DNA from: Acidobacteria bacterium 13_1_20CM_3_53_8
GTDB lineage: Bacteria; Acidobacteriota; Blastocatellia; Pyrinomonadales; Pyrinomonadaceae
Direction: 5' to 3'
NCBI GenBank assembly: GCA_001920415.1
Contig: MNJR01000039.1
Span: forward strand, 58,477 to 95,247
DNA: 36,771 nt
Part shown: positions 6,494 through 12,943 of the stretch, one piece after another
Numbering within the stretch: the stretch's first letter is position 1
Layout: every line of letters starts with the position of its first letter
The notes under the pieces: generated by a model
The model's database searches: none
The model's input: only the letters and a program-made list of their open reading frames with translations
What the model was told of the DNA's origin: nothing
Translations under genes and position numbers: made by a program

Positions 6494-7549
6494 ATGAGTT
6501 CAAGACGCGATGCTCTCGCAACTATAAATCTAAACATCAGCGAACGACCTAACGCGGGTTTGTGGTTGTATAAATATATGGAAGATGCAACGGATACTAA
6601 AAGTCGTGCTGATTTTGCGCGTCAGGTTGCAGAGATAGAAGAGCCTTCCGCCAATAAACCCGACGAGATACCAGTTTACAAAAGGTTCTATGATTCTTGG
6701 GAAAAGACTCTAAAAGAAGAGCTCAACGCAGATTGTCGCAAGGCTAAAGTTCAAAATCGCATGGTCGTCGGGTTGGGCGCGGATGGTGTTCTTGAAACGA
6801 GTGTTGCGCTGCATAGAACTTACGGCGTGCCTTATATTCCAGGCAGCGCTTTGAAAGGCTTGACGGCGGCGTTTGCCCGTCATTACTGCGGCGTTGATTG
6901 GCAGCAGGATTCTACAAAGGGCTATTACAAAATCGTGTTCGGAACAAATGATGAAGCTGGTTATGTGACCTTCTTCGACGCGCTTTACGTTCCAAATTCA
7001 GGACATGATAAAAAGGCTCTTCACTTCGACATCATGACCGTTCATCACGAATCTTACTATCAAGGGAAAAAAGATGATAAGGGGCATCATCTTCCGCCAG
7101 CAGATTGGGACGACCCGAATCCTATTCCTTTCATTTCTACAACGGGCGAATACTTAATCGCCTTAGCCGCGCCCGAAGGTTGTGAAGCGTGGCTTAACGC
7201 CGCGCATATAATTCTCGAAGAGGCATTGAAATGCGAAGGAATCGGTGCCAAAACTTCGAGCGGCTACGGGCGAATGGAAATCATAGACAAGCCCGCGATA
7301 CTCGTTGATGAAGACAAATCATTTGCCGACGCATTGATTGAAAAAATCAAAAGCATTCCCGATAGTAAACTTCCGGGCGAGCTGGGAGAATATGCGAACA
7401 AATTAATTAACTCGACAATCAAAGCCCAACACAAAAAGCGCGTTGCTGAATTGATTGTTACGCGAACAACGAAGTTAGGAAACAAGCAACAAAAGAGATT
7501 TGAAGAAAAAAGGTGGTTCGCACCGATTCAAATCATGTTGAAAAGTTAA
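6494..7549 (+). CDS. cmr6: Cmr6, RAMP subunit of the type III-B complex
   Basis: 351 residues. Typical Cmr6 features: ARNxx-like N-terminal helix, then MVVGLGADGVLETSVALHRT, YGVPYIPGSALKGLTAAFAR, VTFFDALYVP, HHESYYQG and the glycine-rich KTSSGYGRME. It caps the crRNA 3'-side of the filament together with Cmr1. GGAGATTAGAC precedes ATG 6494. It is the last structural cmr gene; 224 bp of non-coding sequence follow. It appears intact, in contrast with cmr1. Confidence 0.95.
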   Translation: MSSRRDALATINLNISERPNAGLWLYKYMEDATDTKSRADFARQVAEIEEPSANKPDEIPVYKRFYDSWEKTLKEELNADCRKAKVQNRMVVGLGADGVLETSVALHRTYGVPYIPGSALKGLTAAFARHYCGVDWQQDSTKGYYKIVFGTNDEAGYVTFFDALYVPNSGHDKKALHFDIMTVHHESYYQGKKDDKGHHLPPADWDDPNPIPFISTTGEYLIALAAPEGCEAWLNAAHIILEEALKCEGIGAKTSSGYGRMEIIDKPAILVDEDKSFADALIEKIKSIPDSKLPGELGEYANKLINSTIKAQHKKRVAELIVTRTTKLGNKQQKRFEEKRWFAPIQIMLKS

Positions 7550-7773
7550 ATGCTACAAGCCTTTACATAACCATAGGTGAATATCTAATCTTTGGCTTAA
7601 GGTGTATATGAAAATCGTTTCCTTTCTTGGAATAGGTGATTATTAGCCAGTCACCTGCTGTGGATTTCGGACACAGCCACGCCCTAGTAATAAAATCTTG
7701 AATGCAGTTGAAGAATTACCGAGGCAATTAGAAACGATGGTTTTTGAAGAACAGGGCAAAATGCGAGGGTGAA
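7550..7773. other. Gap after cmr6 with two hairpins and IS1595-end-like sequences
   Basis: No gene seen. GGTGATTATTAGCCAGTCACC (about 7635-7655) and GCTGTG with CACAGC (about 7657-7677) are small inverted repeats. GGTGAATATCTAATC near 7576 and GGTGATTAT near 7635 resemble the first bases of the IS1595 end at 1351. These may be chance or remnants of a related insertion. Confidence 0.3.
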
Positions 7774-8430
7774 ATGAGCTATGTTCGATTAAACATCATA
7801 GACCAGACCCAAACGATCAATGGTGAGGTTCACGGTTATTTTGGCGATGCGTTGATGGCGGCGTTGACGGCGGAGCCGGAGACGGTTGAGGAGTTGGCGC
7901 TGGCGTTGGCTAGGTTTATTAAGCCGCAGGGCGATTCGTCGCCGTTTGCCGGGTTTCGGGAGGGGGAGGATTTTGAGCCTTACGATGCGGGCGTGGTGGT
8001 GATTGATCTGGGGGCGAGGGTTGTGGCTGCGGATTCGAGTTATTCGCAAGCGTCGGCGGAAGGCAGTTTTCGTGTGCAGAGTGAGTTTGCGGAAGAGGAT
8101 GTTTTTGTTTCTTATCGTCTGTCTGATGATTGGCTGTTCGTTTATTCGATTCCTGAATGCGAAGGCGTTTGTGAGCGAAGACGTGAGGAGCGTTTGGTGG
8201 TCGAACTGTTTGATGCGCGCGAGGTTTTGTATGGCAGAGCGTTGTTGGAATTCATCGCGCGGGAATGTTTTGAGGCGCGAGGTTCAGATGATGAAGAGTT
8301 GTTCACGAAGATTCACGCGAAGTGGTTGATAACGGCGAGAGAAGACCTGCGGGGCAGGACGCCGCGTGAGGTTTTGTTGGAGGAGCGGGAGTTCATTGAT
8401 TTCGATTTACATTCGAGAGCGTTGCAATAG
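7774..8430 (+). CDS. Hypothetical protein, 5' part of an amber-split gene
   Basis: 218 residues from ATG 7774; GAGGG 5 nt upstream favours it over TTG 7744. No family recognised. Acidic, with the block KWLITAREDLRGRTPREVLL near the C-terminus. It ends RALQ-TAG at 8428-8430. The frame stays open beyond the stop into the next gene (8452-8976), so the pair looks like one 400-codon gene split by a single TAG. A TGG-to-TAG change is plausible, since Trp would give RALQWS. Its place between cmr6 and the ring nuclease does not by itself prove a CRISPR role. Confidence 0.6.
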   Translation: MSYVRLNIIDQTQTINGEVHGYFGDALMAALTAEPETVEELALALARFIKPQGDSSPFAGFREGEDFEPYDAGVVVIDLGARVVAADSSYSQASAEGSFRVQSEFAEEDVFVSYRLSDDWLFVYSIPECEGVCERRREERLVVELFDAREVLYGRALLEFIARECFEARGSDDEELFTKIHAKWLITAREDLRGRTPREVLLEEREFIDFDLHSRALQ

Positions 8431-8451
8431 TCTTTCACGAAAGAATGCCCG

Positions 8452-8976
8452 ATGCCTCTGTCTTTAAGCTCAAATGCCTATCGTTTCTCCGGTTTCGGCT
8501 CGCATGAGATTGTCGTTTATTACGACATGGTTCGTCATTTGCTCGGCGAGTGTTTTGAAGATATGCGGCGGGGGTTTTCGCCAGAGGCGGAGATCGAGCG
8601 TTTGGAGAAACTTAAAGCCGCGTGGTTGGATGTGCCACATAAAGATTATTCCAGTAGAAGGCCATCGCACGTTATCGAATGGGAACGTAAGCGAGTGAAC
8701 ATGACTATGTCCGCAAAGGAGTATGTGATTGATGAAGATTGCGAGATGTGTGAGGCGCTGGCCGTAGAGTTTGACACGCCTGTGTTCTGGGGTCTTGACG
8801 GCTCAAGTATGGATGAAGGCTTCGAGTTCTCCTTTTACAAGACTCTTGAGGAATTTGAAGCGGAAGAGCGCAGGCGTGAAGAGTTCAACCGGGAGTTTGA
8901 GAGAGATTGGAAAGTGGGAAAATACAATCAGCCGTTCGATGAGTCGTCGATTGATTTTGACGAGCCTCCGTTCTAG
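8452..8976 (+). CDS. Hypothetical protein, 3' part of the amber-split gene
   Basis: 174 residues if started at ATG 8452; the same frame is open back to the TAG at 8428-8430. No ribosome-binding site is visible before 8452, which supports the split-gene reading. The start YRFSGFGSHEIVVYYDMVRH looks like the middle of a protein. The block KAAWLDVPHKDYSSRRPSHV resembles the GRTPREV block of the upstream half, hinting at an internal duplication. Then comes FDTPVFWGLDGSSMDEGFEF and a Glu/Arg-rich helical tail. Function unknown. Confidence 0.55.
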   Translation: MPLSLSSNAYRFSGFGSHEIVVYYDMVRHLLGECFEDMRRGFSPEAEIERLEKLKAAWLDVPHKDYSSRRPSHVIEWERKRVNMTMSAKEYVIDEDCEMCEALAVEFDTPVFWGLDGSSMDEGFEFSFYKTLEEFEAEERRREEFNREFERDWKVGKYNQPFDESSIDFDEPPF

Positions 8977-9072
8977 AGAAGGCATTGATCTTATACAAAG
9001 CTGACTCACTTTTCTTTTGGCAAGCTTGCCAAGCAATAAGCTCCGCGATAGTTGTGCTATCAAAGCTCTGCT

Positions 9073-9417
9073 ATGGTCGCTACGAAACTGACATTACTCA
9101 ACACCAGCATTCTCACAAGCTTTGGAACTTACACATATGAGCCTCTCTCGCTTGAGGAAGCGCGTGCGCTTGTCGGCGAATTTCAGCGCGAGGGGAAAAG
9201 CATTCAATCGGCCATAGGACATCAGACGACGGCAGATTTGCTTTCGGCTTTGCTCGGAATTGCCGTCGCCGTCAATCGCACCGAATACCAACAAACCGTT
9301 GATGATGCTGCTTTGATTTTCAAACTCAAAGGTCGCCCGCCGGAAGGAAAAGTTTTAAGCCGTGAAGAGTTGGAAGAGATGGGGTATGAGTTTGGTTTAC
9401 TGACTCGAAAATCTTGA
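9073..9417 (+). CDS. crn2: Ring nuclease of the DUF1874 / AcrIII-1 / Crn2 family
   Basis: 114 residues from ATG 9073; family members begin at this point, so TTG 9052 is not used. Seen: LLNTSILTSFGTYTYEPLSL, SAIGHQTTADLLSALLGI and GRPPEGKVLSREELEEMGYE. These match the DUF1874 family. The residues equivalent to SIRV1 gp29 His47, Arg85 and Glu88 are His50, Arg88 and Glu91, a constant offset of 3. The family degrades cyclic tetra-adenylate, the type III second messenger: viral versions are anti-CRISPRs, chromosomal ones in type III loci are called Crn2. Being 42 nt before a CARF gene it is best read as Crn2, an off-switch. A captured viral acr gene is the alternative. Confidence 0.9.
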   Translation: MVATKLTLLNTSILTSFGTYTYEPLSLEEARALVGEFQREGKSIQSAIGHQTTADLLSALLGIAVAVNRTEYQQTVDDAALIFKLKGRPPEGKVLSREELEEMGYEFGLLTRKS

Positions 9418-9459
9418 GAGAAAGCGACCCCTATATCAGAGAAAAAGGATAAGGTTAAA

Positions 9460-10437
9460 ATGCCCGAACGTGCAGATATTATTGATACACTAAGACGCTT
9501 TTTGGATGTCAATAGAAACCGGACAGGCAAATCAATTATTTTGTTTCTTCTGGGGATCATCTGTTTGGGTTGGATTGTGAGCGCCCTTTACGGCCTTTTT
9601 GATATTTTGAGCAGAGGTGTTTTCGGCTTGCTGGGCGCAAACAAACTGCTTGCTGATTGGAAGTGGTCTTTGGGAGTTGCGTTTTTGAATCTTGCTTTTT
9701 CGCTTATCGCTTTTTCAGGAATATATTGGCTGATGAAACGACATTTGAAACCCAACTCAATTCAAACGAAAACGATTTTGTTCGAGACACCATCGCCGCA
9801 TAACGGTCTGATATTTTTGTTGGGTCCGTACAAGCACCGCGATCAAAGCAGATATGGGGCGTTTAATACAATCTATCTTGACGATGCGGATACGAGAGAG
9901 CAGCTTTTGAAGTCTAATTGGGGGCCGTTAGTTGTTGCCGTTCAACATCACGCCCAATCTTCAACTCTCAAACATTGCTGGTTGATCTGCACACAAGGCC
10001 AAGCGGGGTCTGCTTTGCAATTTGAAAAGGCTGAAGAAGTGATAAAACACTTTGCGGGCAAAAAAGTGAAGTGCCACAAACGAGAGGTTGCGAGCATGAA
10101 TGATGTGGGCGAAGTGGCAAAGGTCGTAAATAAAATTTATGAGAGCGCGCCTTTGGGAGAAAACTTGATGCCGGAACAGATCATTGCAGATTTTACAGGC
10201 GGGACCGCCGCCATGAGCGGAGGGTTGATAATTGCTACCTTATTGAAAGATCGTCATGTGCAGTATTTTAGCCAAGACCCTGATAAACCTATTTTCAAAG
10301 AAGACGGACAAGCCTTCACGCCGCAGGAGATCGCAGAGACAAACGCGCTGATAACAGTCGTCATTTCCACTTCGCTGCAACCCGCAGAAATCGCCGACGC
10401 TGATAACGAAGATAATCTTGTAAAGATGGAAATTTGA
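9460..10437 (+). CDS. CARF-domain protein with two N-terminal membrane helices (candidate cA effector)
   Basis: 325 residues. Two hydrophobic helices at about 25-47 (SIILFLLGIICLGWIVSALY) and 70-91 (SLGVAFLNLAFSLIAFSGIY), joined by a short loop, precede a cytosolic domain from about 105 to the end. That domain has Rossmann/CARF features: a first strand GLIFLLGP (116-123), CWLICTQG (173-180), and DFTGGTAAMSGG (244-255), the usual CARF ligand loop. No nuclease motif follows. In Cam1, a membrane-CARF effector of type III systems, one helix precedes CARF and cA4 binding depolarises the membrane; two helices here differ from that. Preceded by AAGGATAAGG; the next gene starts 10 nt later. Function is inferred. 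Confidence 0.85.
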   Translation: MPERADIIDTLRRFLDVNRNRTGKSIILFLLGIICLGWIVSALYGLFDILSRGVFGLLGANKLLADWKWSLGVAFLNLAFSLIAFSGIYWLMKRHLKPNSIQTKTILFETPSPHNGLIFLLGPYKHRDQSRYGAFNTIYLDDADTREQLLKSNWGPLVVAVQHHAQSSTLKHCWLICTQGQAGSALQFEKAEEVIKHFAGKKVKCHKREVASMNDVGEVAKVVNKIYESAPLGENLMPEQIIADFTGGTAAMSGGLIIATLLKDRHVQYFSQDPDKPIFKEDGQAFTPQEIAETNALITVVISTSLQPAEIADADNEDNLVKMEI

Positions 10438-10447
10438 GTGAGGCTTT

Positions 10448-11422
10448 ATGCCGAAAGAAAAACTACCTAAATTATCCGAAGCGCAAGTCCGTGCGCTGGC
10501 GAATGAGAAAAGTTTTGAGCGCGGTCAAAGTTATTATCAGGACGGCGCAATTGCTGAGCCTCTCAGACAAGGCTTGGAACTGAGGGCGGAGTGTGAAGGC
10601 TCTGAGTATGAGCCTTATCAAATCTCCGTCAAGCTCGGAGCAAAGGGCGTCGCGGAAACTTCCTGCACCTGCCCGTATGATTGGGGCGGCATCTGTAAAC
10701 ACATCGTCGCATTGCTGCTCGCCTACGTTCACAATCCGCAAGCCTTTCGCGTCCTTGAACCGCTCGACAAGATGCTTGCCAATAAAAGCAAAGATGAGTT
10801 GATAGCTATCATTCAAGATATGCTCAGGCACAAGCCCGATTTGATTTCAGTCGTCGAGTTGACCAAAGAGACGCAGGAGATCAAACAGGGTAAGCCGCTG
10901 AATGTTTCCGTTTATCGAACGCAAGCGCGTCGTGCGATGCAACACGAAACGCCGCGCAGCGTCGAAAGAGAGTTGCGGTCTCTCAGAGACACCGCCGCGC
11001 GTCTTGCCAAAGGCGGCGACACGTTGAACGCTGGCGCAATCTATCACGCGCTTCTTGATGAAACGGTCGAAGGTTATGTCGAGATAGTTTCTGAGATGGA
11101 CGAAGACGGCGACATTGCCATCATTATTGATGACTTTGCCAAAGGCATGGGCGAATGTCTGGCGAAAAGTGAAGCCGACCCGGAAACTCGCCGCGAGTGG
11201 TTAGAAACTTTGCTGCGCGCTGAACTCGCAGACATAGAACTCGGAGGCATAGACCTTGCGCCGAGCGCGAAAGAAGCGATTTTGAAGTACGCAAATAGAG
11301 AAGAATGGCAGTGGATTGAAGAACGCTTGTCTAAAAGCTTTTCCGCGAACGGCGGCTGGGCGTATGAAATCATCCAGAGCTTTCTAGCCAAAGGGCGCAA
11401 GAAGCACAAGATTAAATCCTGA
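10448..11422 (+). CDS. SWIM zinc-finger protein in the type III locus
   Basis: 324 residues. Seen: a helical N-terminus with SFERGQSYYQDGAI, then a SWIM motif CxC-x7-CxH formed by Cys73, Cys75, Cys83 and His85 (CTCPYDWGGICKH). The rest is helical, with no helicase or transposase domain of the kinds often attached to SWIM. SWIM domains bind zinc and mediate nucleic-acid or protein contacts. It is 10 nt downstream of the membrane-CARF gene, so co-expression is very likely. SWIM proteins also occur outside CRISPR, so a role as adaptor, regulator or effector partner here is inference. Confidence 0.8.
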   Translation: MPKEKLPKLSEAQVRALANEKSFERGQSYYQDGAIAEPLRQGLELRAECEGSEYEPYQISVKLGAKGVAETSCTCPYDWGGICKHIVALLLAYVHNPQAFRVLEPLDKMLANKSKDELIAIIQDMLRHKPDLISVVELTKETQEIKQGKPLNVSVYRTQARRAMQHETPRSVERELRSLRDTAARLAKGGDTLNAGAIYHALLDETVEGYVEIVSEMDEDGDIAIIIDDFAKGMGECLAKSEADPETRREWLETLLRAELADIELGGIDLAPSAKEAILKYANREEWQWIEERLSKSFSANGGWAYEIIQSFLAKGRKKHKIKS

Positions 11423-11449
11423 TCGTTTACCAATCCGAAGTTAAAAGAT

Positions 11450-11665
11450 ATGGAAAAACGAAAGCACATCCTGTTATGCGTTGCGGGCGGAACTCCGGCA
11501 ATTATTACCGAAACGCTTTGGGCATTGAAGGAGCGTGGCGAGCGTGTAGATGAGATTGGACAGCGAGATTTTGCATTTGCGGTGCGAACCTCGTGTCAAA
11601 AAGAGATACAGGTGATTGAGCCTGAAAAGAAAGCAGTATCTCTAAAGGAGATAGGCAGCATTTAG
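11450..11665 (+). pseudogene. Truncated CARF-like (NE0113/Csm6-type) fragment
   Basis: 71 residues. The first 36 (HILLCVAGGTPAIITETLWA, then KERGERVDEI) match the first strand-helix of NE0113-type/Csm6-like CARF proteins, normally several hundred residues. The rest (QRDFAFAVRTSCQKEIQVIE and a short tail) is not the expected continuation. A large internal deletion or a fusion to another fragment is likely. It lies 27 nt after the SWIM gene and just before the CRISPR leader, the typical place for an ancillary effector. A second, lost, cyclic-oligoadenylate effector is the inference. It is probably non-functional. Confidence 0.6.
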
Positions 11666-11706
11666 AAGGACAGATGAGATGCACGGTTTCGCACTCGCTG
11701 AAAACA

Positions 11707-11735
11707 TTGACTTTATATCTAAAAAATTAGATAAA
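11707..11735 (+). promoter_or_regulatory. Putative CRISPR leader promoter
   Basis: TTGACT at 11707-11712, a 17-bp A/T-rich spacer, then GATAAA at 11730-11735, about 85 bp before the first repeat. It lies in the non-coding leader (11666-11820) on the side expected from the repeat orientation (ATTGAAAC at the repeat 3' end). Seen by consensus match only. Confidence 0.55.
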
Positions 11736-11820
11736 TGGCGGCATCCCGAAGCATGGCAAGACGGGGTACGGGAAATCCAGTCGGCAAGATTATCCAGGCT
11801 CAGGGTTTACGATAGCGACA

Positions 11821-12284
11821 GTGAGAATGCATGCCGCGATGAAAGCGGATTGAAACGGTGCCGGAGCTGCTGCAGGACGAGGCGCTACGGGGTGAGAATG
11901 AATGCCGCGTTGAAAGCGGATTGAAACTTATCCATGAGCGTGCCGCCATAATGTCGCGCGGCGTGAGAACGGATGCCGCGACTAAAGCGGATTGAAACAG
12001 GAGTTGGCCTACCCTCCAAGTTGGGGTCACGCGTGAGAATGAATGCCGCGCTCAAAGCGGATTGAAACTCATTGCGCCTTACCTGCCTTTGCCGAAAGAT
12101 TTGTGAGAATGAACGCCGCGTCTAAAGCGGATTGAAACTCCTCCGTGCCGAACTCAATGAGTTCCAATGGTTGACGTGAGAATGAACGCCGCGTCTAAAG
12201 CGGATTGAAACGCTAGAACCTAGCGCGCCAAATCATTTGGGAAGTCGTGTGAGAATGAATGCCGCGATGAAAGCGGATTGAAAC
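11821..12284 (+). CRISPR. CRISPR array, seven 36-bp repeats, six spacers
   Basis: Repeats at 11821-11856, 11892-11927, 11963-11998, 12033-12068, 12103-12138, 12176-12211 and 12249-12284. Spacers are 35, 35, 34, 34, 37 and 37 bp. The repeat starts GTGAGAATGAATGCCGCG (consensus) and ends AAAGCGGATTGAAAC, with three variable bases between. CCGC and GCGG form a short stem around a 7-nt loop; the ATTGAAAC end gives the 8-nt 5' handle typical of type III and I crRNAs. The leader is therefore to the left, next to the Cmr operon. Only repeats 5 and 6 are identical. No further repeat follows 12284. No cas1, cas2 or cas6 is in the window. Confidence 0.97.
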
Positions 12285-12943
12285 ACGCCTGCTTTCTTGC
12301 CAAGTTCCTTAACGAACCTGATTTGAGCCTGAGAGTCGCCGATGTGAATTGGCGCAAAGCTTACGAAGCAATCTATGGCGAGGTGAGTGTGCGCGCTTTC
12401 GCTTGCCGGATACTATTGACCTGATGGCAGGGACTATTCATTCTCTATTTCTACAACCGTATTTTCCCGTCAGAGCGGAAAAGCTATCCACTAAATCACA
12501 CGAAACAGCACGAAACGAGCCAGATGAAATTCGTGTCGCTTCGTGTGATTTAGTGGATAACTCTTTTTCTTTTAAGAATGAATAGACCCTAGACCTGCTG
12601 GGCAGTGGTATTTTCTGGGCGGGTGGCTATATGATACTGAGAGCACTTTATCTCTATACCCAGAAACAACTGCGAAACTTACAAGCTCATATAGTTGCTA
12701 GAGCGCTATTTCTCTGTATCTGAAGAACGTGATTGCGCTGAGCCGAGCGATGCAGCGTTATGAGCATGTCTCTAAAATCAGCCTTGCGGACGCTGTGGCC
12801 CAACTTGATAACGAGAAAGTAATCAGCGCTGGAAAAGAGACGCGCGTCACAGGGCGCGTCACAAAGTAGTTCGTGAAGGTAGCAGGAAGAGGCCGGAAGG
12901 GCTTAGAATAGGGATTGAAGAATAACCCCACGCTAAGACTAAG
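12285..12943. other. Gene-poor region between the array and the transporter, with decayed coding traces
   Basis: About 660 bp without a convincing intact gene. A frame running directly on from the last repeat reads FLAKFLNEPDLSLRVADVNW and stops near 12422. Another from ATG 12750 to TAG 12869 reads MQRYEHVSKISLADAVAQLD and then a basic tail (39 residues). Both look like gene remnants. Bases around 12632-12680 and 12690-12730 resemble each other (GAGAGCACTTTATCTCTATA against TAGAGCGCTATTTCTCTGTA). A long palindrome at 12485-12559 is listed separately. Confidence 0.4.
12485..12559. repeat. Long inverted repeat downstream of the CRISPR array
   Basis: Perfect 20-bp arms, TATCCACTAAATCACACGAA at 12485-12504 and its complement at 12540-12559. 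The inner parts are partly complementary too (CACGAA repeats). It could be a transcription terminator for the array or a dispersed palindromic element. Confidence 0.7.

Noticed and set aside
11857-12248. Self-targeting spacers
   Set aside because: By eye none of the six spacers matches another part of the window; targets elsewhere cannot be judged.
12285-12360. Possible eighth, degenerate CRISPR repeat
   Set aside because: No segment here aligns to the GTGAGAAT start or the AAAGCGG end; a chance GTGAATTGGCGC is too different.
12349-12585. 78-codon open frame after the array
   Set aside because: It runs through the long palindrome 12485-12559 and has low-complexity, non-protein-like sequence.
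1-12943. cas1, cas2, cas6 or cas10 in the island
   Set aside because: No frame shows their motifs; cas10/cmr2 is probably left of the window.
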